From NCBI RefSeq assembly GCF_029212375.1, contig NZ_JARGNU010000014.1, positions 54,850 through 118,849 on the forward strand: a stretch of DNA of 64,000 nt, read 5' to 3'. The first letter of the stretch is position 1, and each line of letters opens with the position of its first letter. Below the pieces are notes generated by a model. It saw nothing but the letters and a program-made list of their open reading frames with translations, was not told the origin of the DNA and did no database searches. Origin of the DNA: Zhongshania sp. (GTDB lineage Bacteria > Pseudomonadota > Gammaproteobacteria > Pseudomonadales > Spongiibacteraceae). A program made the translations under genes and the position numbers. Of the stretch, positions 41,912 through 50,575 are shown one piece after another.

Positions 41912-42775
41912 CTAATTACAAAAGCTTGGGTCGTAGTCGTAAACAAAGCGGGTTTTTGTTTTAGACGTAGGATCTGTCCACCCGCTTAAACTTTGCAGGG
42001 CGATAAAAGCCTGCTTGGCACGGTTCACCACCTTCTTGGTATAGTCGGCTGCATTATCCTCGTACTTGAAAGACACTTCTGCAACAACCGGAGCAGCGGA
42101 ACCCGTAGGCGTGCCGTTATACCAAAGCGTGACTGAAATTTCGGCGTCGATAGAACCAAGGTCTATATCGACGTTTTTGTATACATGCTCGCGTATGGTA
42201 AGGCCGCCGACAAGATCAAGTGCGCTACTGTCGGCAAAGCCATAATCGCTATCAAAGCCGGGAAATTGATCGTTGATATCGTCCATTTGGTTAATAGTTC
42301 GAGTATTCGGCGCGGTAGTGGAGTGGCTGTATAGCACCACAAAATTAGAACTCGCGGAAATTCCAATATCAGATTCGAGCTTGGTTTCTGCAGAACCACT
42401 GGTGGCAGACATATCTTCAAAATCGGCTATGTAGCGGTCTTCACTGCGAAACTTAAGGCTTACTTCAGAATCGCCACTCTCAATCCGCTCCCGAAAGGAA
42501 TAGCCATTATTACGCAGCGCGCAACTGCCATCGGTGTCAAAAAATTTAACGTCACGAACTTTACTGAGCACCGCCGAGCCAGTCACATTGCGACTGATTG
42601 CCGCCTCAATCGCCGTTTCTGCATCGTCAATAAAATCATCCACGTTACTGCTTTCGGTGTTGTAAGCGAAAAGGGCGGGTTGCAACATCAACTTATATTC
42701 TCTTGACGTTACATCGGGATTTGCAGAAGCCGCTGTTGCGGCGCTGAATAAGCTCAGCGCTAGTACTTTTTTCAT
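41912..42775 (-). CDS. Secreted protein with possible CYTH-like fold
   Basis: 287 residues with a signal peptide (MKKVLALSLFSAATAASA). The mature part contains REYKLMLQP, VKFFDTDGSCALRNNGYSFRER (residues 74-95 region), SEVSLKFRSEDR, ETKLESDIG and later KTKTRFVYDY. This alternation of charged beta strands (LR-x-R, LK-x-R, ETK) resembles the CYTH triphosphate-tunnel fold, but the canonical ExExK at the start is not intact (REYKL). Triphosphatase activity is therefore unproven. It has one Cys early and one at the extreme C-terminus (DPSFCN). It is the last of six exported-protein genes on this strand. Confidence 0.5.
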   Translation of the reverse strand: MKKVLALSLFSAATAASANPDVTSREYKLMLQPALFAYNTESSNVDDFIDDAETAIEAAISRNVTGSAVLSKVRDVKFFDTDGSCALRNNGYSFRERIESGDSEVSLKFRSEDRYIADFEDMSATSGSAETKLESDIGISASSNFVVLYSHSTTAPNTRTINQMDDINDQFPGFDSDYGFADSSALDLVGGLTIREHVYKNVDIDLGSIDAEISVTLWYNGTPTGSAAPVVAEVSFKYEDNAADYTKKVVNRAKQAFIALQSLSGWTDPTSKTKTRFVYDYDPSFCN

Positions 42776-42848
42776 GTTTAGGAAACTTCCAATTTAATTA
42801 GAAAACCAATAAAGGAAGTAATGTAATAACGAACTATTACTGGGCGAT

Positions 42849-42877
42849 GACAGTTGTGCTAAGTAAGCACAACTGTC
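42849..42877. terminator. Perfect 12-bp hairpin after the secretin gene
   Basis: GACAGTTGTGCT (42849-42860) and AGCACAACTGTC (42866-42877) pair perfectly around AAGTA, about 110 bp past the stop of the minus-strand secretin gene. There is no strong U-run, so it may be a factor-assisted terminator or an RNA 3'-end stabiliser. Confidence 0.45.
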
Positions 42878-42985
42878 GGTAAAAATTGGGATGCTTCGTT
42901 CTATTCAATCATCGTTGATTTACGTTAAAACGAAGCATAGCATTGCCATTCACTCTAAATTGAGACGAGAGTAGCGCTGCTTAAA

Positions 42986-44734
42986 TTACAAGCTTGTCGC
43001 CAACCGATAGGTAGACTCTAGCGCGCGGCGTACAATTTTCTTTTCTTCCGGTAGTTTATAGGAAATATCGGCTTTTTGTGCCTCTCTGAATAAGGGCATT
43101 TTTTCAAGGCGATTAATAATGTCATCGACGCTGCTTTTTGGGTTTGCCATTTTCGCCCAGAAGTGAATAAGGCGCTGTGTCTCGGCACTTCGTAATCCCT
43201 GAACACCAAGATTAGCTACACTGGGTCGTTGCGGAGTGACCAGAATCAGTATCGATTCCTCTCTTTCGGCTACGTTTTTTTCCTTGGTAAAGGCCGACAA
43301 TATAGGAATGTCACCAAGTAATGGCACCTTCGAGTTTGACTCGTCGCGCACAGTTTCGGACAGTGCAGATAAGATCAGCGTTTGACCAAATTTTATATCT
43401 GCCATAGCAGAAACTTGCTGCTTAAACGTAGTAAGCGATTCAGTGAACTTGCCAATTTCGTTCGCCGATAGAAATGAACGATTGGCCGCAACACGGACAA
43501 GCGTGTTGTTATTGGTTATAACTTGGGGAGTAACCGTTAGAGATACACCAATATCGATGGGAATAATATTGCCAGATTGAATTCCGTTAACACTGACATC
43601 TATCGTCCGTCCTGCAAAAAAATCTGAAGTTTCATTTAAATAGGCGGTCAACGACGGACGTGCAAGCACACTGTAATACTGACCTGAGTTGTTAAATAAG
43701 TTGAGATTGTAGTTTATTTGCGGAATGCCAATATTTCGGGTAATAGTTTTGACTGCGGTGGTAAGGGGCGCGGCGCCGGTTTGGTCTTGGGTACTTTTAG
43801 AATAACTTCTGTCGAGTGAATAGGTGGCGCTGAGCGCGTCGAGTAAATTGATGCCACGCCGCTCACTTTTTGACACCGACGATAATATGATAGTAACGTC
43901 AACCGAAATTTGCGGTGGCGAGTTTTCATATAAGCCCACGTAATTTTCTGAATTACTGGCGCTGTCGCTAGCTTGGTCGCCATTATATTGCGCGAGTGTA
44001 AATTCACTTTCAGAGTCTTGAAACAGCTTGTTTCGGAGCAAGTGCTCTACGCGTTGCTGTAGCCACGCAGCGTCAGCTTGGTCAGTCGTTAATTTGGCGT
44101 AGCGATTAACTTCGGTAAGTGCAAGTTCATTCCCCGAGGCGGCGCGCACTAGGGCAGATAAACGGATAACTTCTGGGCGGTCTGCTTGGCGACGCAATGA
44201 TTCTCGCACTGCGGCTTCGGCCAACATTAAATCACCCGTGTAATAGGCGGCAATCCCAAGGCCGTAGGCGGCTTCCCACTGCGCTTCTTCGTCCATTGCT
44301 GCGCGGGTAAAATGGGGAATGGCGGCGGCAGGTTCATTGCGCCTTAAGGCGAGAAAACCTTGCATTAGCGAAACCCAATATTGGCCTGGCGCTAAATCTT
44401 GAGCGTTGTCGTAAGCCACCTGGGCAAACTCCGCTTGGCTTATATCGTCGTAACTAAGTTGATCGTAGGCAATTCCATTTAAGGTTTGCAGGTAACCATT
44501 AGACAGATCTGCTTTTAGCGCATTAGCAAATGCTGTTTGCGCGGTGACCCAATCCTGGCGCTCTGCAGCACTTCGGCCGCTGCTAAGCCAGTCTTGAATT
44601 GATAAGTTGGACTTTGGTGCGGCAGGGGTTTGAGCGCAGGCAAGAAGTAAACTTGCACTAACCGTAGCAATGGCAGTTGACTTTATTACCCGCCACAAGG
44701 GGCGTCGTGCAGATAGTTGAAGAGTTCCTTTCAC
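42986..44734 (-). CDS. Lipoprotein secretin with N-terminal TPR repeats
   Basis: 582 residues from a GTG, preceded by AGGAA. A signal sequence with lipobox (ATVSASLLLACAQTP) predicts an outer-membrane lipoprotein. About residues 45-205 are TPR-like helices (AERQDWVTAQTAFANALKAD, AAYGLGIAAYYTGDLMLAEA). From about 275 the protein is a T2SS/T4P-type secretin: QISVDVTIILSSVSKSE, IPIDIGVSLTVTPQVI, and the signature VPLLGDIPILSAFT near 470, then ILILVTPQRP. Typical N1-N3 domains are lacking, with TPRs taking that place. No pilus ATPase, pseudopilin or inner-membrane partner is in the window, so what it exports is unknown; the neighbouring secreted proteins are candidates. Confidence 0.8.
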   Translation of the reverse strand: MKGTLQLSARRPLWRVIKSTAIATVSASLLLACAQTPAAPKSNLSIQDWLSSGRSAAERQDWVTAQTAFANALKADLSNGYLQTLNGIAYDQLSYDDISQAEFAQVAYDNAQDLAPGQYWVSLMQGFLALRRNEPAAAIPHFTRAAMDEEAQWEAAYGLGIAAYYTGDLMLAEAAVRESLRRQADRPEVIRLSALVRAASGNELALTEVNRYAKLTTDQADAAWLQQRVEHLLRNKLFQDSESEFTLAQYNGDQASDSASNSENYVGLYENSPPQISVDVTIILSSVSKSERRGINLLDALSATYSLDRSYSKSTQDQTGAAPLTTAVKTITRNIGIPQINYNLNLFNNSGQYYSVLARPSLTAYLNETSDFFAGRTIDVSVNGIQSGNIIPIDIGVSLTVTPQVITNNNTLVRVAANRSFLSANEIGKFTESLTTFKQQVSAMADIKFGQTLILSALSETVRDESNSKVPLLGDIPILSAFTKEKNVAEREESILILVTPQRPSVANLGVQGLRSAETQRLIHFWAKMANPKSSVDDIINRLEKMPLFREAQKADISYKLPEEKKIVRRALESTYRLATSL

Positions 44735-44890
44735 GGGGTGATTCCTCGCTTTAATAATTGATAGTTATTACATTTTTGCCGTCAAAGTCCATATTGCATG
44801 CTTTCAATAAGTCTAGGCACGACTGGGTAACGCAAAGAAAGTATAGACTGCCTTTTAACAGAAAAACTACTCAAACTATTTTCAATAAAA

Positions 44891-44913
44891 AGCCGCTCCA
44901 GTTGGGAGCGGCT
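44891..44913 (-). terminator. Intrinsic terminator of the 517-residue secreted protein gene
   Basis: AGCCGCTCC (44891-44899) pairs with GGAGCGGCT (44905-44913) around a five-base loop. On the minus strand the stem is followed directly by TTTTTATTG, a good U-tract, 28 bp after the stop of the gene at 44942. Confidence 0.85.
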
Positions 44914-44941
44914 GTTATTAGACAGAGCGCTTAGATGGCTC

Positions 44942-46495
44942 TTATTGGTTAGCGAGACGGATGAAGGAATTAGCGACGCCGCGGACGGTCACAAAATAAC
45001 CTGCATTGTCGTTGAAACCCTCATTTTCGAGTCCAGCATGAAAGCAAGCAGGGCCTGAGCTGAGTATGGCGACGGTCGTTTTTGACTGCGGACGACGATA
45101 AGCGGGAGCGTTTACTTTAGTGCCCGCCCCGAGGTTGGTGAATGAAAAGGTGGCGACGACTGGACCGTTTGTGGAGCCTGTGTGTAACTCTGCTACAAAG
45201 TTTCCAGTAGCAGTGCCGTTGCCGCGGTTTTCCACGCCCCAGTTGATATCTTTCAGGGTGATGTCTGCACGGCTGGCAGTCTTAGAATTACCGCTAGAGA
45301 GCGGAGGCGTGATGCCTTCGCAATGTGCGGGCGAATTCAGCATTGCGTAATTGTTACCGTTGTCATCGCTATCGATACCGCCGATGACGACATAAAGGAT
45401 ATTGCCGGGGTCAAATCCCTTCAGCATAGCCCTGACAGCAGGAGCCGGTGTGGCGACACGGATGAAGGTGAAATTAAATGCAGGAAGAATGATCCGGTTA
45501 GCGGCAAGGCTCGCACTACTGCCAGATACCCCGCGGGTGCGCATGGTATCCCATTGGGAGACTGGCTTGGAGCTTGATCCACGCACCAATTGGACGCTAG
45601 GGGCAATCTGCTGGGTGATTGTTAGCGGAGTAGTTCGCATCAGTGAGAACACATCGGCGGTAATTTTGCTTGATGTAGTAATTGGGCGCGATACGGTTGT
45701 TGTTCCGTTATTTGGACTTGCGATCTTTGTCTCCGAGAGGTTGCTACCTGGAAACTGAACCGAACCTCCGACCATTTGTGTGGTTCCGCGCAGTGTGGTG
45801 GTGCTAGGCGTATTAAAGCTTGGACGCGGATGAATGATAACGTCAATTTCCTGAAAGGAGACAGCAGGGGATTCAGTGCAACCAGTTTTGGGACAATCGG
45901 AACGTAGCTTTGATCCATCCGCATTCATTATGATGTTATTGGCTGATTCCTTACGCCCGTATAAATAAAGTTTGGCATTGGTAACAGTCGTCACCTCGGG
46001 AATATTCATCGACAGTTCAATAGACCCTTTTCCCGTACCGAGGTGGCTACAGGAAGAAGGATTACTGGCCACGACATTACTGAGCGTGACCGTTGGTGAA
46101 CTGCCAGTTGGCATTGCCAGCTGCGCTTTTTCAATCCGGTCTATACGAAAACCCGCGAGTTGCAGGCCAGTAGGGCCGGCAAATATATGGGCGTATGGTC
46201 GGTTTGTTCCAGACGGCATTGGACTGACACCTTTTTCAAACACAGGGCCATAAAGCGCTGGGTTAAAAGTCCCGCAATTTCCGTAAAGGTCACTGCCATA
46301 GATAGACTGAAGAGACGGAAATACCATCTCGTTTACTTTGGGTTGAACACTCTGTTTAGACGTTTGAAGTGTCGTATTCGGAAACTTTTGCGCAAAAGCG
46401 CTGCTAACCGCCAGAATTCCCATTACGATTAATAAGCTTGCCTGCACAGTAATACGCTTCGATTTACTTGTATTGATTGAAGTTGTTATTTTCAT
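44942..46495 (-). CDS. Large secreted protein of unknown function, CARDB-like C-terminus
   Basis: 517 residues from the ATG at 46493-46495, chosen because AAGGAG sits eight bases before it; the frame extends two codons to a TTG. The signal peptide ends at AVSSAFAQ. The mature protein is rich in Ser, Thr, Gly and Asn. It has FRIDRIEKAQLAMP, AYAHIFAG-like PYAHIFAGPTG, and a C-terminal ADITLKDINWGVENRGNGTATGNF block (about residues 415-440) typical of a CARDB/Ig-like adhesion module. Several Cys pairs (NCGTF, SSCSH, DCPKTGC, HCEG, ACFH) suggest disulfides. It shares promoter, leader and signal peptide with the gene at 47027, but not the mature part. Confidence 0.7.
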   Translation of the reverse strand: MKITTSINTSKSKRITVQASLLIVMGILAVSSAFAQKFPNTTLQTSKQSVQPKVNEMVFPSLQSIYGSDLYGNCGTFNPALYGPVFEKGVSPMPSGTNRPYAHIFAGPTGLQLAGFRIDRIEKAQLAMPTGSSPTVTLSNVVASNPSSCSHLGTGKGSIELSMNIPEVTTVTNAKLYLYGRKESANNIIMNADGSKLRSDCPKTGCTESPAVSFQEIDVIIHPRPSFNTPSTTTLRGTTQMVGGSVQFPGSNLSETKIASPNNGTTTVSRPITTSSKITADVFSLMRTTPLTITQQIAPSVQLVRGSSSKPVSQWDTMRTRGVSGSSASLAANRIILPAFNFTFIRVATPAPAVRAMLKGFDPGNILYVVIGGIDSDDNGNNYAMLNSPAHCEGITPPLSSGNSKTASRADITLKDINWGVENRGNGTATGNFVAELHTGSTNGPVVATFSFTNLGAGTKVNAPAYRRPQSKTTVAILSSGPACFHAGLENEGFNDNAGYFVTVRGVANSFIRLANQ

Positions 46496-46665
46496 TTCCA
46501 AAGCTCCTTAGATATAGGTAATTGCGTAATGCGTCGGCAAAAAATGCAGACGTTTATTGATAACTACAACAATACTTCGTCCTTGTTTTAGAGTCCCTTC
46601 TTACCAGTATTCCTCTGTAACAAGTTACAGCCAATATTAGTTTCGCTTCCCTGAACAATTACTGA
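46350..46665. repeat. Leader/signal-peptide cassette, copy A
   Basis: About 315 bp covering the signal-peptide codons, ribosome site and upstream region of the gene at 44942 are recognisably similar to 47850-48152. Shared blocks include GCAAAAGCGCTGCTA, AATAAGCTTGCCTG, CTACAACAA, CCTTGTTTTAGAG, CCTTCTTACC, CTCTGT(A/G)ACAAGTTACA and CAATATTA. Similarity fades after about 46665. Confidence 0.75.
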
Positions 46666-47026
46666 ACGTAGTTAATATTAGTCCAAATAACTCATAGTAC
46701 TTACGAAATTTAATTAGGCAGGTCAACACGCTGTAACGCTTAATTGAACAGCTGTACGATCCAGTTTAGTAGTGTTCCTTTTACGCGGTGTATGGGGAGT
46801 ATTGACGAAATGAACATGGCCGAGCCACATAGATATAACTGTTGTGGTGCGTATAAATATACAGGAGGATAAACCCAGTTTTTATTGGCGGCCTATTCAA
46901 ACAATGTCTGGTGAAAGGCCGCTCAATTAGGATGCGGCCTCTCTGCTTGGTGAGTGTGGTGCTAACGTCGCTACGCCAGAAATAGCACCGTAAAGCGAAG
47001 CGGCATTCGACGGCTGTGTGCCACTA
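46496..47026. other. Gene-free stretch: promoter of the 517-residue gene and terminator of the 322-residue gene
   Basis: 531 bp. The left 170 bp belong to cassette copy A (promoter and leader). On the right AGGCCGC (46916-46922) and GCGGCCT (46934-46940) form a 7-bp stem that, read on the minus strand, is followed by TTTC; it may end transcription of the gene at 47027. I see no gene in between. Confidence 0.55.
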
Positions 47027-47995
47027 TTACAGTTTCGGCCCCAGTTTTTCGACCGACACCCGAATAACCTCCTGAAGTTGCACTAGGTCGATGGCGCCAC
47101 TGGCGCTGTAGTCCGTTGGTGTTCCTGCCGTTGTGGTAGTCGGTGCTTTCATGCCACCAGCGCTGGGATTGCTCGCCGTTTTGTCTGGTCTGCCGCGCGA
47201 GCCGAGCATGCCGAGGAGGGTGCGCCACTCCGCTGGCGATACAGCACCAGAGCGAGAGCCGCCGTCGCCGTCGGGTACCGGTGTTTTGTTCTGGGTCCAC
47301 TTTGGACTACCTGTCACGGCATTGCGATCCTTGCCCCAGACCTCACGTTTACCCGTGCTTTTTTCGGTAATGGTGAAACTACCGTCGTCATATATGCGAA
47401 TTACAAACCCAGAATTTTCGTTATTTTTGTTGGTATCGATATCCTCTTTTTCTTTGGGAACCTGAGATTCTCCTTTGCCTTTATCTCCAGAACCTGCGCC
47501 GCAGGCATCCCCGCACTCGGATAATTGACCTTTGGGGCTTCCGGCGAAACCGCCGCGCATATCCTTTTGCTGCTGAATGCCTTTCTGCGTGGCGTTATTG
47601 CCGCTGGTACTGCCTTGCCGCGCGGCGTCTATTGGCGTTTGCCCAGCAGAAACTGCGGCGCCCGCTGCCCCAGGAATCAACCGTTCAAGCTCCGATGCCG
47701 AACCGCTAGTGAGCGCGGCCACCTGTGTATAGTTCATTGAGGCAAGATTGCTTAGTAGGGCCTCTACCTGCGTGCTGCTGAGCTTGGGCGCAATCCGAAT
47801 ACGGATATCATTGAGTACGGCGGAGCTGAGTTTGGCATTTTGCTGGGTGCTCAGTTTAGTGGTTTGTGATGTCGTGTTTGGCGCCTTTTGGGCAAAAGCG
47901 CTGCTAGCCGCCAGCACCTCCATTAGAATTAATAAGCTTGCCTGTAAAGTGATACGCGTCGGATTTTTTTTGTTGATTAAGGTTGATGTTTCCAT
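47027..47995 (-). CDS. Secreted low-complexity protein of unknown function
   Basis: 322 residues from the ATG at 47993-47995, preceded by TTTTGGAG at good spacing (a TTG four codons upstream is the alternative). The signal peptide ends AASSAFAQ. The mature N-terminus KAPNTTSQTTKLSTQ parallels KFPNTTLQTSKQSVQ of the 517-residue protein. Then come a helical part (LSSTQVEALLSNLASMNYTQ), a Gly/Lys/Asn-rich stretch with CGDACGAGSG, a small beta motif (GFVIRIYDDGSFTITEKSTG) and a Gly/Pro/Thr-rich tail. No enzyme motif is visible; a structural or surface role is the simplest guess. Confidence 0.65.
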   Translation of the reverse strand: METSTLINKKNPTRITLQASLLILMEVLAASSAFAQKAPNTTSQTTKLSTQQNAKLSSAVLNDIRIRIAPKLSSTQVEALLSNLASMNYTQVAALTSGSASELERLIPGAAGAAVSAGQTPIDAARQGSTSGNNATQKGIQQQKDMRGGFAGSPKGQLSECGDACGAGSGDKGKGESQVPKEKEDIDTNKNNENSGFVIRIYDDGSFTITEKSTGKREVWGKDRNAVTGSPKWTQNKTPVPDGDGGSRSGAVSPAEWRTLLGMLGSRGRPDKTASNPSAGGMKAPTTTTAGTPTDYSASGAIDLVQLQEVIRVSVEKLGPKL

Positions 47996-48152
47996 TTTAT
48001 GCTCCAAAAAATATGGGTAATTGCCTGATCCATCGTTTGATTAACTGATCTACTACAACAACTCGTTTTCCTTGTTTTAGAGGCCTTCTTACCTGCACTT
48101 CTCTGTGACAAGTTACACGCAATATTATCTTTATTTTCCTGAATCACTCCTG
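47850..48152. repeat. Leader/signal-peptide cassette, copy B
   Basis: Counterpart of 46350-46665, covering the 5' end, ribosome site and upstream region of the gene at 47027. The two copies are 1.5 kb apart in the same orientation. The block CCTTGTTTTAGAG begins at 48070 here and at 46581 in copy A. Confidence 0.75.
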
Positions 48153-48345
48153 CACCAAAGGTAGTTTAGCCGAAATATTTTGCCGCTGTTTTAAATTTAA
48201 TTAGCGTTGTCGAACAGCGTCATAAAGCGGGCTAACGTAGAAGTAACTTACTGATTAATCTGGTGTTTGTTGCTTTACGACGGTGACATTCAAACCGGCG
48301 GCCTGAGATAACTCACCGCCGGTTTGATATGGTGAATGCATTGAT
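47996..48345. other. Gene-free stretch with cassette promoter and a strong hairpin
   Basis: 350 bp without a gene. The left half is the upstream part of cassette copy B. At 48290-48301 and 48316-48327 a perfect 12-bp inverted repeat (TCAAACCGGCGG / CCGCCGGTTTGA, 14-base loop) lies 18 bp after the stop of the gene at 48346. It is a probable terminator, although no U-run follows. Confidence 0.6.
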
Positions 48346-48921
48346 TTAACGCTGCTTGATTTCCTCCGCTGCCGATTTAACACTAGGTGACACCGGAGTG
48401 AGGCTACGCGGTGGCGTTTTTGGTACGGGGCTCAGCTTTTGGGGTAAAGCCTTGCCCGTTGTAAAGCTAGTTTTGTGTGTGGTGGTACTTCCCGTTGTAG
48501 CGCCCGTAGCGGGTGCTACAACCCCCACATACACGTCAAAGCGTTTGAAGTCGCAGGCATTAACTTGCTCAAGAAAAAACTGCGGATTCAACAGTCCGGC
48601 GGCGAGTGGCTGCTCGCCCTGGGCATTGCCAAAACAGCGAGCACCCTCGGTGATGGCGGAAAAATCTTTAGCACTACTACTGCAAGAGCCGTTGGCAGTG
48701 CACTTGATAGCTGAGGATGCCCCCGTCACGAACCATTGCAGTTTATAAGATGCGTTGGCGGCCGCTCGATCCAGCACGACATCAACGACATAACGTGAAG
48801 GCAGGCCATACGGACTGTGCGTATGAACGGTTACTTGTGTCACTTGCGGCGTGGTGGCAAACACGGGGCAGTTCAACAAGCAGGCTGCCAACAGTCCCAA
48901 TGTCAGTAATAAACGGTTCAT
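48346..48921 (-). CDS. Small secreted protein of unknown function
   Basis: 191 residues from the ATG at 48919-48921, chosen because CAGGAGC precedes it; the frame is open upstream without a ribosome site. The signal peptide is MNRLLLTLGLLAACLLNCPVFA. The mature part is beta-rich at first (QVTQVTVHTHSPYGLPSRYVV is residues 25-45), with four cysteines (IKCTANGSCSS, ARCFG, NACDFK), and ends in a Pro/Thr/Lys-rich tail. Not recognised. It starts 22 bp after the next gene upstream (48944) and is co-transcribed with it. Confidence 0.65.
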   Translation of the reverse strand: MNRLLLTLGLLAACLLNCPVFATTPQVTQVTVHTHSPYGLPSRYVVDVVLDRAAANASYKLQWFVTGASSAIKCTANGSCSSSAKDFSAITEGARCFGNAQGEQPLAAGLLNPQFFLEQVNACDFKRFDVYVGVVAPATGATTGSTTTHKTSFTTGKALPQKLSPVPKTPPRSLTPVSPSVKSAAEEIKQR

Positions 48922-48943
48922 TATGTGGTAGCTCCTGAGCCGT

Positions 48944-49948
48944 TTAGCGGGTAACCGACAGGGATGCCGAGATGCTTTTGATTTGGGCGTCTGCATGGGA
49001 CGTCGGCGTCAATGCGCCGATTGCAAACGAATGAGTGTAATAGCGCAGTGTGCGATTGCCGCTATTGGTGGGTATCGTTTTGCTGGAGGTTCCGCTTTGA
49101 TCTTTTGTATCGTGAGCCACCCATAACACGGGTGCAATGGTTGTGACGTTGATGCTGCTGATAGTAAGCGGCTCGTCTGGCATGGTGACATCCACATCGG
49201 CATAGGCACTGGCAACTGCCGTTCCTACCACACCGACTGCGGTGGCGCCAACATGTATGGTATGACTACTACTTACACTCGCGCGATCGGCATCGGCGAC
49301 TTCCAATACGTGCTCTAGGCGTGCGGAACTGCTGCAAGAACCAGCCCCAACAGCAAAAGCATCTGTGGTTACGCTGTCGCTACTGGTGGCGGCGTTATTA
49401 CCTCCCGCGCCACTGCAACTTTTATTGGTGCTTGGCGTAAAATTACGTAAGCGGGTAGTGGTGGTCTGCGGCGTGGCGGGCGTGTTGTCTGCTGGTTGTG
49501 CTCGTGGAGGCAGGTCAGCCGTAATAGTAAAGTTTTTTTGCGCGGTAAAGATGTAAGCAGGAATAATTGCTTGCATCCTTTTTGCGACTGCCGATAAATC
49601 AACACCGGATTTTTTCAGCATAGTGCCATAAAACTCGGCGTGTTTGGATTGGTATGCCGCCACTGCTTTTTGAATGTCGGTTTTCGCTTTGAGTGTTTCG
49701 ATAGCCTTGAGCTCCGAGCGCATTTGGTCTACTTGCTTGTCATTGCCTTTAAAGGCGGCCTGCATTTGGCTGTCAATTTGCTTAAACAATTGCTGCAACT
49801 GTTCTTGCTGGGTTTTGCTAATTTCGCGAGGGTCTGTAGCGGCTTGCTGCTTGGTTGAGGTGGTAAAGGTAGATTGCTTGAAGTCTGCTTGGGTAATGGC
49901 GGGCAACAGCGACAACATGGCAGTGAATAGCAGGGTACGGGGTTTCAT
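48944..49948 (-). CDS. Secreted protein of unknown function with helical N-terminal half
   Basis: 335 residues from the ATG at 49946-49948 (AAGGACATCGCC before it); the longer frame to 50077 lacks a ribosome site and crosses a hairpin. The signal peptide is MKPRTLLFTAMLSLLPAITQA. Residues about 40-130 form a long, Lys/Gln-rich amphipathic helical region (QQEQLQQLFKQIDSQMQAAF) likely to be coiled coil. Then comes a Pro/Thr linker (ADNTPATPQTTTTRLR) and a beta-rich C-terminal domain with two Cys. Not recognised. First gene of a pair with 48346-48921. Confidence 0.65.
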   Translation of the reverse strand: MKPRTLLFTAMLSLLPAITQADFKQSTFTTSTKQQAATDPREISKTQQEQLQQLFKQIDSQMQAAFKGNDKQVDQMRSELKAIETLKAKTDIQKAVAAYQSKHAEFYGTMLKKSGVDLSAVAKRMQAIIPAYIFTAQKNFTITADLPPRAQPADNTPATPQTTTTRLRNFTPSTNKSCSGAGGNNAATSSDSVTTDAFAVGAGSCSSSARLEHVLEVADADRASVSSSHTIHVGATAVGVVGTAVASAYADVDVTMPDEPLTISSINVTTIAPVLWVAHDTKDQSGTSSKTIPTNSGNRTLRYYTHSFAIGALTPTSHADAQIKSISASLSVTR

Positions 49949-50575
49949 GGCGATGTCCTTATTGAAGAAAATACGTACTACCAACTTTAGGGCCAAGTTT
50001 CTCCATAGAAACTTGGATGACGTCAAATTTATAATTATTTTGCTGAACGATGCCTTAATTTGCTTATATTTAGCCAAACTAATGTCGAGCTGCTTTAGGA
50101 TTCTAATCGGCCTTTATCGTTTAGCCAAATACTCAATTCAGGATTTGAGCGATATCGGCAACTTACTGCAAAAATCTCTAAACCAACCCAAGCCAAACCA
50201 GAGCGCACGGCGCAGGTTTTAGCCCGTTAACATGGCGTCTTCTTCTTACTTTATAAGGAGTGCAAATTAGCATTTTGCGTTAGTCGGTAAAGGTGATACT
50301 GGCGAGTCGCGATGTTGAAACCCCAGCAATATTCAAATAGCGAAAATGAAAATAGGGGTAAGCCGTATGGAGTCGGGCGCCGAATAAATTTGGCTAATTT
50401 ACCTTGGCTGGCAAGGTATACTGTTGAAATATATGAAATTTTAAATTGGGCCAAGCTTAGCGTTCAGCTCAAATTGAAAGCCAAAGACTCCCTACCCGAC
50501 CGGCGTAAACTTGTTAGGTGTTAGCCGTAGTCAAAATGCTCAGCGTGATTTATTAATAATATTGAAGAAATTACT
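49949..50575. other. Gene-free stretch with a leader hairpin
   Basis: 627 bp between two minus-strand genes. CCAAGTTTCT (49993-50002) and AGAAACTTGG (50007-50016) form a perfect 10-bp stem with loop CCAT, about 45 bp upstream of the start at 49948. A plus-strand frame at 50312-50524 (70 residues, RINLANLPWLARYTVEIY) has no ribosome site and no recognisable family, so I do not call it. Confidence 0.55.

Noticed and set aside
49674..50222. 182-residue plus-strand frame
   Set aside because: Its first half is the antisense of the secreted-protein gene at 48944-49948 and the rest is intergenic; no ribosome site.
50312..50524. 70-residue plus-strand frame with some protein-like character
   Set aside because: No ribosome site and no family resemblance; not enough to call.
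50440..50540. attC-like end (CTTGTTAGGTGTTAG) suggesting an integron cassette
   Set aside because: No matching left core site, no integrase and no cassette array; the resemblance is limited to one short core.
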